DNA of 64,000 bases from Ophiura sarsii (GCA_035610835.1 CM069455.1:19543874-19607873), one strand, 5' to 3'. Shown: positions 24,401 to 33,494, counted from the stretch's first letter. Notes: generated by a model not told the origin, from the sequence alone. Made by a program: numbers and translations.

Positions 24401-27400
24401 GAAAGTAAATGTTTGATAGCATTATATATCCGGGTGGTCCAAGAATTGGTAAGTTAGCATTATATACGAGATGATCCAGGGATTGACAAGTTAGCATTAT
24501 ATACGAGGTGATCCAAGAATTGGCAATTTAGCATTATATACGAGGTGATCCAGGAATTGGCAAGTTAGCATTATATACGAGGTGATCCAGGAATTGGCAA
24601 GTTAGCATTATATACGAGGTGATCCAGGAATTGGTTAGTTAGCATTATATACGAGGTGATCCAGGAATGGACAAGTTAGCATTATATACGAGGTGATCCA
24701 GGAATTGGCAAGTTAGCATAATATACGAGGTGATCCAGGAATTGGTGATCTAGGAATTGGCAAGTTACCATTATATACGAGGTGATCTAGAAATTGGCAA
24801 GTTACCATTATATACGAGGTGATCTAGGAATTGACAAGTTACCATTATATACGAGGTGATCTAGAAATTGGCAAGTTACCATTATATACGAGGTGATCTA
24901 GGAATTGGCAAGTTACCATTATATATGGGTAACTTCGGGAAATGACAAGTTAACTTGATACGGAATAGTTACACTAAACGGTATAAGGTAGCACCGTTTG
25001 TATTAACGGTATTGGGTAGAAACCAATGTAGCAAAGTTTGGTCGAAAAATGCCATCAATGCAGTCAGATATAACTATACTGACAGATTCATGAAACATGT
25101 CCCTACAATACCAAACTTTCATAGCGCCCCCTGTTAGTAAGATTCAATTCCGAATAAGTGCCTTTTTCTAATCTCAAATTTCAACAGGATCCCAAAATTG
25201 ATGACATACGTCATCGGCATAGAGCAAGTTACTCACTGGTGTAGATGCTATTGACATATCTGATTTTAGTATTCCCCTCACTCCCGTTTATCGATATATT
25301 CCTATTGCGTTCATTTATTGACATACAGGCTGTAACAAAAAGAGTTATACAGTTTTGAAGAAAAAAAATTAAAAATATCTCCCGTAGAAGTTCTGTTTCG
25401 AGCTTTAATGGCATGCAAGTGGAATTTTCTTAGCTTTCGAATAAGCTTTGTTTCATGACAATCGATGGCCGATAAGCAGAGATATGATCAATTGTCTAAA
25501 GAAGTCATGAAATCACCTGGGCCACTTTGGTTTAATCAATTGTAAAACTATTGAATGATACCCTAACCATTTAATGTATACATGATATAAGATTGTATGA
25601 TATTGTAAAGTGGCCCAACCCGATTTCTAGACGACTTAGTAGATTAGTCATAACTATTACACGCAAGTAGTTAAAAAGACGAAATAAAATGATCCCGGTA
25701 GCCAAAACGGAATTTAACACAAAGTGTAAACAATTTTGACATTGCATGATTGTAACATTTGATTAAAAATAAAATTGCGATTGTATAACTCTTTTTGTTT
25801 ACAGTCTGTACACATTATTGTTTATTGATATAGCTGATTGTATGAATTATATTTTATCCTTAGGTTTCATATTGATATATCAGATTACAGTATTTCCTTC
25901 ACTCCCGTTTATCATTAAATACCTATTGCGTTCATATTATTGACATAAAAATATATTATTGTTTGTTGATATAGTTGATTGTATGATTTATATTTCATCC
26001 TTAGGTTTGACAATACTCTCGGTAGATTTGAAGTTACCACTCAACATGTCACTAAAATACGGATAACTGCTTGATATATAGTATTGAATGGGTCCCTATA
26101 GGTGTATGTCTCACAATAATGTCAAGTTGTCAAGTAATGCATTGTCTTTAAGGCACTTTATACTCCCACCGCGTAAAGGCACTTTATACTCCCATCGTGT
26201 AATACATTTATCAGTTTCTGATGGCTAAGTATAGGTCATTATATTTCATTCAAACCATTTTCAGTAATATCGTCAGTAATTATCAGCCATAATTGAAATT
26301 GTTAACTTAGTGGTGTATTGTCAATCACTCAAATAAAATATGTATCCCATTTATGCTCTTACCAAAAGTAACACAAGCTTAAATGCATGTTAACATGTTA
26401 ACGAGATGTGCTCTAGTGTGTTTAGTAAACTAATTTAAATTGAAAGTAGAACCAGCTTGTAAAACGACTTAATGATCAATTGTTTAGGCCACACAAACAA
26501 ATTGTTGTGTTGCCCTCAAGGGCCAAAAATCTTGAATTCGAGTAAGTCGGTCGATTTTCCTTCTTTCTTTTTCTGACAAATATGACTGACAGACCGTGGT
26601 TCATGACAAGATAACATTGGTAAATTTCAATTTGACTCAAAAAAGAATACATTTCAAAATCATGTTGCAGGTAAGTGCACATCTGGTACTGCTCCGTTGT
26701 ATCTACAGAATCTAGTTCTAGTTCCAGTTCATTTTAATGTAAAATATTCCTACGTCAGGGTTGGTAGGATAATTCAAAAGAGTGAACGTTTTCAGATTGT
26801 ATTCATAATATTATTATATGTATCGCATTTTACCGCTGCTTAATAGAGTTTACAGACTTGAAGATGTGCACCCTTACCCCAAAAAAATAATTTTGAACAT
26901 AGCAGAAAGTTGCAGCTAAGCCGCTAGCCTCTGGCTACCATAGCACCAAGGTTTCAGCTACACTGAGAAAAAAGTTTACACAGCTTGTGTAAAATTTTAC
27001 ATATTTCCTGTGTTCGCACAGAACGCTATCATTTCTATGTAAAAGTTTACATAACATGTGTTATGTAAAATTTAACTTGTTAGTTATGTAAAATATTACT
27101 CAATTAATGTGTAAGAAAATTAACATATAAGTTATGCAAATAATTTAACAACAACTTATGTAAAACAATAAGAGCATGATTGTTATGTAAACATTAACAT
27201 GTCATTGTTATGTAATTTTTTTACAAATTATTTATGTAAAATTAAACGATTTTACACATTTCTTGTGTTCATTTGATAGAATTTCATAATTGTTATGTAA
27301 AAAACACATTACAATTATGTTCAGTTATAAAAACATAATAATAATTCACTTAGTTATTATGTAAAATGTTACTAATTATTTATGTAAAATCAAAATTTTA

Positions 27401-30110
27401 CTAGGAAACTGTGTAAACAATACACAACTATTGTGGACAATTTAACATATTTCTGATGTTCAGTAAAACATAATTGTTATGTAAAATAAAAAATCGTCCG
27501 GGGTCAAAGGTCATCTGCAATTCTGCAGCAGTGGGGCTGGAAAAGTACATCGAAAACTTTGAATATTGTAAGTAAATCACTGCACTGATGTTGTTATTGA
27601 TGCGTATATAATATTTCAATTGTTGCCGGGAACTAACTCTCAACCACAAAGACACACGGCCTGACGGCCTCTATACCAACATGTACGGCAACCGGTAGGC
27701 TTACATACTGAATCACAGGACTTGCGTGCGTGACTGAACACAGACACATCAACTGCATTTTCCATCGGCAACAATTGAAATAGGCCTGTACGCATCAATA
27801 ACAACTATAAGTTTATCAGTGCAGTGATTTACTTACATTCAAAGTTTTCGATTTTTCCAGCCCCCACCGCTGCAGAATTGCAGAGCGCTCTTCAATACAA
27901 GCTTCTCATGCATCGGCCATGTTGAAACTGCATGGTATGTTCACCGCGTACGTTTACATAACAAACATGATGAAGCGAAAAATGTACATCACAATTACGT
28001 AGTCACACGCACCATGTGCTTTTTTTACATAACAAACATGTACAATTAACATTATGAATTGTAAATCTTACACACTTTTAATAGGTTATCTTTTTTTTGC
28101 AAATATATTGTGTAAAACATACACAACTTTGGTAAACAGTCAATTTAACATAAGAAATAAGTACTTGTGTAAATAAGTGTCTTGTGTAAATAAAAGTGTA
28201 CATATTTTTCGTTTACATATTGTTTTCTCTGTGTAGCAGCTACCTTTTTGCTAGTGATAGCAGGAAGGTAGCAGCAAAGTTTGTTGTCATTAACTTCAAG
28301 TTTTACATAGCAGGAAGCTAGCAGCTAGCTGCTACCTTCTTGCTAGTGATAACAGGAAGCGAGCAGCTAACGTAGTTTTTTTTATAGCAGCTAACGTAGT
28401 TTTTAAATTTTACATAGCAGGAAGCTAGCCAGCTAGCTGCTCCCTTATTACTAGTGATAGCAGGAAGATAGCAGCAAACTTTGTCCTCAGAGACTACAAT
28501 GAATATACATAGCAGGAAGATAGCAGCAAACTAAGAACATGAAAACATAGCTGCTACTAACTAGCTGCTAGTAGTAATTATGTAATAATGTTTGGTAGTA
28601 ATTTGTAATGAACAGTCACATGACCTCAAACTGCCATTTTAAATATGATGCTGGAAGCTGGTTGAAAGGCTGTTGATCATGAGCATTAGTGGTGGATATT
28701 CTCAAATTCTTTCAACCCATTTGTAATGTTTATTGGATTTATGGATTATGAGTTTATTATGGCAGGTATGTATATACATAGTGCAATTCAATGAATTATG
28801 TGGGTTATAATGTAGCTTTAGAGTAGGCCTATATGCTTATTACCTATCTGCAGGTGCAAAGCCTGTTGAATTTTGCTATATTCACACAATTTATAAATGT
28901 AAGCTTTTGATGAGAACCATTGCTGTGTTCTTCATTGAGTGGCCAATTAGTGGTTAATGCTGCATCTGTTCACTTAATCTTGGCAGTAGAAATTGGTGCA
29001 TTTTTTTACGAAAGCATTTCATCCAATTGAAAAGTAAAAGTTGGCGGTAAGTATGTGCTGCATATAGCAGCTATTGTCTAGCACTAGCAGATATGTAGCA
29101 GCTAATAATTTGATTTACATGGGATTCTATAAGCTGCTAGCTAGCTGCTAGTACTATCAGCTACTTGTTTACATAGCAGCTATTGGCTAGCACTAGCAGA
29201 TAGGTAGCAGCTAATAAATTGTGTTACATGGGATTGTAGGGATTGTATTAGCTGCTAGTTGGTTGGAAAGAAACAAGCTGTGTACTTGCAGGTTATCACT
29301 AGCCGCTATCAACTAATTGGTATGTGATTGCATATCCCCTAACACTATCAGCTGGTTAGCAAGAAATGTAAACAGTAGCCCCTAGCCAGCCGCTACTAAC
29401 ATATTTGCATGTCATTTAGGTAGCGGCTACTGAGCGGCTAATTCTGTTTATTTTACACAGAAGCTACCTATCGGCTAGCACTAGCAGATAGCTAGCTGCT
29501 AGTTAGCCTATGTTTGTTTTTGCTGTGGGCAGATATAAAAATAGCAATCACTTTAAACAATAAAAATGGTATTTATAGCTAAATAATAAAAGCACCTTTA
29601 CCGTTTTAAATATGTCTGGGACACCCTGTATATGCATCCACCCGACGTATAAACTAGTGAGTTTTGTAAATGCGTTAAACCTTAGCAAATGTACAGTGAA
29701 CCCTCACTCAGTACATTTCAACACGTCTTGCGGATATAATATTAATCATTTTCTTTAGCTGGCCCCGATAGAATTTAATCAAGCTTGCAGCGAGAGGACG
29801 ATCCGTCCGACGTCGCGATAAACGTTCCCTATAACCCGATGGGAATGAATGATAAAATATATGAGATAAGACCAGCTCACCTCAATCTCAAAGCAAGGCA
29901 GAGGCGATGCAACACTGACACATATAAAAGACAAAAAAGCTTCGATTGAACACATGAACCATTTCAAATGAAATATTGATTTACTTGAAAGAAAGAAGAT
30001 GCAAACCGTTACATGAATAATGCAATGCATTATATTTCTTCATACTTTTAACACTTTCGACGCGGCAGTCGTCTGCAGACGACAGTTTAAAAGTTCACAA
30101 AATGCTTTTA

Positions 30111-30149
<39 letters not shown>

Positions 30150-33100
30150 GTCATCACCATATTTGGAATCACCATGAGAAATGTATTGAAATAAATACAA
30201 ACATACCTAGCTTTGGATATTAGTAATTCTTGAAATAGACTTTAACAGTTGGGAACAGTTTCTGATTATGTTTTGAATATGGTAAAACTAATAGCCGCGT
30301 GGCCGTGGAAGGTGTTAAGAACATTGATTTCCCGACTCCTGTTCTTATCTAATGGAAAGGTTTCCCTAATACACCTAACACAAAGAAGTTCCTGTCAAGG
30401 TGCTTTATTCAAAATCAATAATCGGTACCGAAAATCTCAGATATGCATTGAGTGAAAACATTACGTCCCGTAATTTGACACCGCAATCATAAGAATTGAG
30501 TGGATACTTTTAAAGTCATGATGTGAACCACATCTTATTAACATTGAGTGTAGCAAGTGTAGTTTTCTATGGAATGTCATTGCTTATATCAGTGTGCGCT
30601 ACGCAGTGACAATTTGTGTGTAATGAATCACAGCTCATCAATCATCCTCACATGCCTGACAGCTATACAAATGTTATAAAGATCCCTGAACATTCTGATA
30701 GCTTTTGTTTGATATTCTGTAGCTATAGCGCAAAAAGTCCGTGACCAGGTGCTTTGATGTTGGCTAATTCAAAATAGATAATCGGTACCAACAATCTTAA
30801 ATAGACATTAAATTAGCTAATTTCTTCTCCCCAGTTTTGATACCTCATTTAAAGAAATCGAATGGATACTTTTAAAGTTATGGCGATTTCAATGACCGCG
30901 CATAACAACAGCAAAATTGCACTAGAAATGGTTTTCTATGGGATATCATTGATTTGGGTGTGATTACGCAGTGACATTGTGTGTGTAACAGGGGTCGCAA
31001 TTCTGACGCGTCTGCGCGTCCTAGACCTCTCACTTTCTTGTAGTGACGCGTCAGGTTTCAAATTGGAAGACTTGCGGGTCCCTTTTTCTTTTTTTTCTCT
31101 TAATTTGACCTCTCCCCTCTCTTACATTCACTTCATTCAGCTGATTATACTACGCGTATTATGAAAACGTAATGTTACAGTTCGGAAAACGTAAAAACAT
31201 ACTTTTACAAGTCTTCTCTTTCCACATATGTTTTTAGGTTCATACTTTGAAATATTTTACCGAATATACAGAGATTAAAAAGGTATCGAGACTTTGGCGA
31301 CACCCTGTATATTGAGAGTTTCAAAGAACTCGCTTTTCAGTACTTACCTTGTAATACCCGTTTCGTTGTGGAACATCTCATTGTTATGTCTCATCATCGC
31401 TAACGTATGCATGAAAAAAGTCACATTTTTGTACATCTGTGAGTAGTTAAGCACCAGCCTATAAGCAGTATTCTTGTAGATATTGGTGTTGTACAACCAC
31501 GCAATGACGATATTTTCCGATCTAGTTCTTTCGTCTCTAAAATGTAGTTTTTGTATGGGCACTTTATTCTGGAAGATCAGTCGAAAATTTGAGTGTCCTA
31601 CCACACGGATGGTGGTTCTGGAACCCACATCCTCCTCATAGCCAGATGTAGGTGCGTCGTTCATGCGTATGACGCACTCGGTGTCGTCTATTTCTTTACC
31701 CGCGCCTTTTCCCAATAGTTGTCCGGAACTGGTTACTACGGCACATTGACTGCAATGGTAGAGAAATGGCTGAGAGAGGGAAAGATAATCAAGAAATATG
31801 GACTTAGAAATGTGTTTTAACCTTGACATGAGAGCAAGGAATAGATAAACGCAAAAACACGACCTATACATATCGAATGCGATTGGAAAACGAGTAATAG
31901 GTGAGGAAAAATATATTTTGAAAAAAACTATCCCACTAACAATGTTTCTGCAATAATAAACGAGTCTACGCTTGTGTTGATGATGATAATTGTTTTGGGG
32001 AGGGGAGTGGAATGATAATGACCACGTTCGTGTTTTGCTTTTAGTGTGTTATTGTGATTTCGACAATAGCATAGCAATCGAGAAGAAAACCTCCATTAGA
32101 ACACCATTTAAAGGCATATTATGTGATCTTTTCCAGAGAGCGCCCTCTATTCATTATTATTTTTAGAAAGTAGATTTTCTTGCAGATTTACATTTCTGAT
32201 CATAAATCATACATACATTCCAAGTTACAGAGCGATACGATTCCTAATTACCTCAAAATCATGGTTTTAGAGTGAATTTAGACTAGAGTAAAATAAGTCC
32301 GACAGTTTATTTTCACTCTAAAATCATGATTTTGAAGTAATTAAGAATCGTATCGCCCTGTAACTTGGAATGTATGTACGATTTATGATCAGAAATGTAA
32401 ATCTGTAAGAAAATCTTCTTTCAATTTTTTTTTCTTCGATGTTGAGGGCGTTCCCTGGAAAGATCACATAATATACCTTTAAGTGAATTTTAACGATGTC
32501 TGAATTAATTGATGTCGAGACAGACAGTATGGAGTCATAACGGTCATTTTGGGTGATATAAAATCAATTCCACATTTGCAGAACATCAATTACTTAGAAA
32601 TCACCAGGAGTCATCGGTTTGGCTGCCTTAGGAAATTGGCATATCGTCGGTGGTATTACATAGTGACGTATAGTGTGTACGTCACTATGTTAAAACAAGA
32701 TTTGCATTAGCTTCTTTGTACACCAAATCAATTTTTTGATTAATAATTTAAAGGTATATGACCCGATCACTTTTTTGGGGCTATGATTTTTTTTTCACAT
32801 CAAGATATTTTGGTATCAGAAGAATCCCCATATTTTTCTCATTATGTCTGTAAAATATTAGGGGCCAGAAATGTTTCATTTGGAAGTTATAGACTAAAAT
32901 GTGGCGAATTACTACCAAAGGTGGTTAACCACCAACCAGTCTGTGTACTACTCAAAGGGCACATGTCTTTTGACCTTGCGCTTCTAAAAATAGAACCATT
33001 GGAGTTACGCAACTCAAACTTTGGAATGCAACAATTTTAAGGATGAACTTTCATGTAAAATAGAAAACATCAAGTTGAAAATCGGGCCAGCAATCGGAAC

Positions 33101-33494
33101 ATCTACCTTTAATACTAATCAATATTTTACTCTTGGACTTTGTAAAAAGCCCAACATTCAAAACAATTGGCTATACATCACAAAACCGTCCAAGGTTTAT
33201 CATACGTCACTATGTAATACCACCGACCAGACATCACCGACGATATGTACTTACTCTGTGATCCGGTACAGATATAGGGACCAGCAATTGTTGTCTATGT
33301 CGTTGGAATGTTTCATTTCTAGCCGGAAAAGTACGCTTTAGCAGGTGCGGATAACATCTGGGGAATGGACAAGACGCTGGTCCCCTTGCAATAAACATGG
33401 CGCTCCCTGAGCTGGCGATACCAACCGTTGTTTCGACATAGTAGAAATAGGCGAAACAGATGAGAAACGAATAGAAACACGCCACTATTAGCAT
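11926..33494 (-). CDS. ST6GALNAC-like: ST6GalNAc-type alpha-2,6-sialyltransferase, spliced gene (4 coding exons)
   Basis: Seen: four minus-strand exons (33494-33255, 31769-31348, 21149-21042, 12403-11926) join in frame (intron phases 0, 2, 2) into 1248 nt, i.e. 415 residues plus TGA. Residues 2-20 are a hydrophobic signal anchor. Sialyl motif L runs from C89 through ECVIRMNDAPT (111-121) to VVGHS; motif S is TWLTTGW...CDNIKVYGMV (226-251); motif III is YHYYG (266-270); motif VS is H294-x4-E299. C112 and C242 match the conserved L-S disulfide. About nine N-x-S/T sequons are present. Known: this family transfers sialic acid from CMP-Neu5Ac in the Golgi lumen; the III-VI group acts in alpha-2,6 linkage on the GalNAc of sialylated glycoproteins and gangliosides. 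The DHRPFLYHC..CAVVTSSG junction is typical of that group. Odd: a tail of about 96 residues follows HPSW (316-319), where vertebrate members end or nearly end. Inferred: active enzyme; the exact subtype and acceptor are open. Confidence 0.9.
14260..15265. mobile_element. TA-flanked TIR element filled with gtttaa/ttaaac motifs
   Basis: The ends are CACTCTTA (14260-14267) and TAAGAGTG (15258-15265), each flanked by TA. The arms (14285-14610 and 14960-15235) are dominated by GTTTAA, TTAAAC and GGTTAA motifs in both orientations. The centre is a foldback (14615-14905). Non-coding; it lies in intron 3. Confidence 0.6.
14615..14905. repeat. Foldback of about 110-bp arms in the centre of the gtttaa element
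   Basis: ATTGGCAAGTTGGAACCT... at 14615 and its complement ...AGGTTCCAACTTGCCAAT ending at 14905 begin long arms. They share ATCAGAGCTGACAGCGATAT and CCTAAATGATGTTT and surround a loop of about 65 nt (14732-14795). It may be an independent hairpin MITE inserted in the larger element. Confidence 0.7.
15407..15773. mobile_element. Long-TIR MITE, TAGGGAGCTTTCG ends
   Basis: The termini TAGGGAGCTTTCGATTTGGA and their complement start inverted arms of about 110-150 bp. Both arms include ATGTGCGCATGCG and GTCGACTTAGCA. A block containing cgatttg..cg..ggacgc is repeated within the right arm. A 133-codon ORF (15331-15732) crosses the repeat and is considered spurious. Confidence 0.65.
16586..20176. 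mobile_element. Non-autonomous TIR element with 9-bp target duplication, expanded by a minisatellite
   Basis: TACTGCACGATTTAGGGAC (16599-16617) recurs as an exact inverted copy at 20146-20164. The direct repeat AAGACATTT flanks both sides (16586-16594, 20168-20176). Subterminal TCCTTACATCCTTACA (left) and TGTAAGGATGTAAGGATGTA (right) are also inverted. Almost all of the interior is a minisatellite built from the same TCCTTACA/TGTAAG motif. A 9-bp duplication is usual for Mutator-like insertions; the family is not proven. Confidence 0.7.
16733..19860. repeat. Minisatellite, about 91-bp double unit, about 34 copies
   Basis: Two alternating half-units of about 45 bp: one with ATGTAAGATTTTGAAATCCT followed by TACAT, one with GTAATGAAAATGAATTTGAA. 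The first can fold as a hairpin (ATGTAAG with CTTACAT, then GATTT with AAATC). Units vary in the linker (gtgaaaaaagacgg, cgaaaaaaaactt, tttgaaaaaagttg). ORFs of 64-65 codons here are repeat artefacts. Confidence 0.9.
20863..21012 (+). repeat. Short direct duplication beside exon 3
   Basis: 'tacagtaaaac..aa.tctgtgta.atg.cattga' occurs at 20866-20905 and again, diverged, at 20947-20990, 30 bp downstream (on the gene strand) of the exon 3 donor. Nothing more is recognised. Confidence 0.4.
21042..21149 (-). CDS. ST6GALNAC-like: Sialyltransferase coding exon 3 (sialyl motif S)
   Basis: 108-bp exon, too short to stand out as an ORF. The acceptor TTTTAAACAG ends at 21150; the donor CAA|GTAAGT is at 21041-21036. 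With the two bases carried from exon 2 it reads R-TQAKTWLTTGWHAMLLALDT then CDNIKVYGMVYDEYC. This is sialyl motif S, which binds both donor and acceptor. It carries C242, the expected disulfide partner of C112, and ends in phase 2, matching exon 4. Confidence 0.93.
21286..21322 (+). repeat. Short TTAGGG-like (CCCTAA) stretch
   Basis: About five degenerate CCCTAA units (aaccctaaccctaaacaccc...). Too short to be a telomere. Confidence 0.6.
22035..22265. mobile_element. TTAA-flanked hairpin MITE, CACTTTTRGACCGG ends
   Basis: TTAACACTTTTAGACCGG starts at 22035 and CCGGTCCAAAAGTGTTAA ends at 22265. Arms of about 65 bp share CATTTCGCC.GTAATAAATC and ATCTAAG. TTAA flanks are typical of piggyBac-type insertion. 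Non-coding. Confidence 0.7.
22303..22350. repeat. Fragment related to the 32108-32482 foldback
   Basis: TAAAGGCATAGTATG...CGCCCTCTATT resembles the left arm at 32109-32160 (AAAGGCATATTATG...GCGCCCTCTATT). Confidence 0.4.
23342..23593. mobile_element. TTAA-flanked MITE, CACTTTCCACGCGGC family, copy 1
   Basis: It starts TTAACACTTTCCACGCGGC and ends GCCGCGTGGAAAGTGTTA. The body is about 75-80% similar by eye to the copies at 30048 and 60045 (shared GAATCACCATGAGAAATGCAT, ACAAACATGCC). TTAA termini suggest a piggyBac-type non-autonomous element. Confidence 0.75.
23930..24425 (+). repeat. Degenerate leader of the 37-bp minisatellite
   Basis: Repeated 'ggtaaccc.gaa.tggcaagttaac..ta.atac' units of about 40-50 bp, more diverged than the neighbouring array. 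Short ORFs here are repeat-derived. Confidence 0.6.
24425..24940 (+). repeat. 37-bp minisatellite, about 14 copies
   Basis: The unit contains GAATTGGCAAGTTAGCATTA followed by tatacgaggtgatccag. Later copies carry TTACCATT and GATCTAG variants, so two subfamilies sit in separate halves. One unit is partly duplicated at 24730-24760. Confidence 0.85.
25330..25804. mobile_element. TIR element with CTGTAACAAAAAGAGTTATA ends
   Basis: The left end CTGTAACAAAAAGAGTTATA and the reverse complement of the right end (CTGTAAACAAAAAGAGTTATA) match with one extra base. The interior is non-coding. It interrupts a degenerate repeat 'tattcc..tcactcccgtttat' present on both sides (25270-25300 and 25895-25915). 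Confidence 0.6.
26152..26205 (+). repeat. Short tandem duplication
   Basis: GGCACTTTATACTCCCACCG and GGCACTTTATACTCCCATCG occur in tandem. Confidence 0.7.
26960..28231. mobile_element. TA-flanked TIR element filled with tgtaaa/tttaca motifs, nested
   Basis: The ends CACTGAGAAAA and TTTTCTCTGTG are each flanked by TA. The arms (26970-27480 and 27990-28215) are packed with TTATGTAAAA, TTTACATA and TGTGTAAA in both orientations. The centre is a large foldback (27514-27884). It interrupts the tagcagc element. Non-coding. Confidence 0.68.
27514..27884. repeat. Foldback of about 120-bp arms in the centre of the tgtaaa element
   Basis: TCTGCAATTCTGCAG...CGAAAACTTTGAAT...GTAAGTAAATCACTGCACTG...TTTCAATTGTTGCCG on the left recurs inverted on the right. 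The central loop is about 120 nt. It may be an independent hairpin element. Confidence 0.7.
30048..30318. mobile_element. TTAA-flanked MITE, CACTTTCCACGCGGC family, copy 2
   Basis: It starts TTAACACTTTCGACGCGGC and ends ...GCCGCGTGGCCGTGGAAGGTGTTAA, where 'GTGGCC' is a small internal insertion in the right TIR. It contains an (AT)n microsatellite (about 30114-30147) absent from the other copies. Confidence 0.72.
30397..30990 (+). repeat. Duplicated repeat of about 240 bp (two direct copies)
   Basis: Copy A (30397-30630) and copy B (30747-30990) share ATTCAAAAT.GATAATCGGTACC, GAATGGATACTTTTAAAGT, GTTTTCTATGG and ACGCAGTGACA in the same order, diverged. Class unknown. Confidence 0.6.
31348..31769 (-). 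CDS. ST6GALNAC-like: Sialyltransferase coding exon 2 (sialyl motif L)
   Basis: 422-bp exon encoding residues 81-220 plus two bases. The acceptor is CTCTCTCAG ending at 31770; the donor AAG|GTAAGT is at 31347-31342. The exon opens with PFLYHCSQCAVVTSSG and contains the L motif (CMP-sialic acid binding). Sequons are NYS, NVT and NET. A second AG 20 bp downstream (TTGCAG, exon start 31749) would be out of phase with exon 1, so the upstream site is preferred. Confidence 0.92.
32108..32482. mobile_element. Foldback element with TTAA termini
   Basis: TTAAAGGCATATTATGTGAT at the left and ATCACATAATATACCTTTAA at the right start arms of about 165 bp. The arms share GCGCCCTC/GAGGGCG, TTACATTTCTGATCATAAAT and ATACATTCCAAGTTACAG. 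Only about 40 nt lies between them. Non-coding; in intron 1. Confidence 0.7.
32646..33227. mobile_element. TIR element with GTCGGTGGTATTACATAGTG ends
   Basis: A 26-bp perfect TIR (GTCGGTGGTATTACATAGTG continuing ACGTAT) is inverted at 33202-33227. ORFs of 85 and 106 codons inside show no recognisable transposase. It lies in intron 1, ending 27 bp from the exon 1 donor. Confidence 0.7.
33255..33494 (-). CDS. ST6GALNAC-like: Sialyltransferase coding exon 1 (signal anchor and stem)
   Basis: Encodes residues 1-80 if the ATG at 33494 is the start: a hydrophobic segment (MLIVACFYSFLICFAYFYYV) followed by a basic stem with sequon NET at 60-62. The donor GTAAGT lies at 33254-33249 and is phase 0 after ...PDHR. 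A good acceptor (TTTCATTACAG) ends at 33507 and leaves the in-frame codons GPCG before this Met, so an upstream exon could supply a cytoplasmic tail and the true start. The short distance from Met to the membrane segment favours that alternative. No promoter was recognised. Confidence 0.78.

Larger units (their letters stand above)
26880..29527. mobile_element. Element filled with tagcagc/gctgcta motifs, split by a nested element
   Basis: 26896-26957 and 28234-29515 are dense in TAGCAGCTA, GCTAGC, GGTAGC and complements. The right end (reverse complement CACAGCAAAAACAAACATAG) resembles the ends of the other motif-rich elements. The left end is less clear, and no TA is seen right after the right end, so the borders are approximate. 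28560-29030 is motif-poor. Confidence 0.5.
21150..31347 (-). other. Sialyltransferase intron 2
   Basis: 10.2-kb phase-2 intron. It holds TTAA-flanked MITEs (22035-22265, 23342-23593, 30048-30318), a 37-bp minisatellite with degenerate leader, a TIR element (25330-25804), the nested motif-rich pair at 26.88-29.53 kb and a duplicated repeat (30397-30990). The remaining stretches (21330-22034, 22266-22600, 25810-26880) show only degenerate repeats built on 'attgacatat..tgatt' (22960-23130, 25240-25330, 25820-26000) and no coding signal. Confidence 0.75.
31770..33254 (-). other. Sialyltransferase intron 1
   Basis: 1.5-kb phase-0 intron with consensus ends. It holds a foldback element (32108-32482) and a TIR element (32646-33227) that ends only 27 bp from the exon 1 donor. 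The rest (31770-32107) shows no recognisable feature. Confidence 0.75.

Noticed and set aside
31260..31320. Mariner-type end (acaccctgtata) near exon 2, also at 29620
   Set aside because: A short 'gacaccctgtata' match occurs at both places, but no inverted partner or element body could be delimited.
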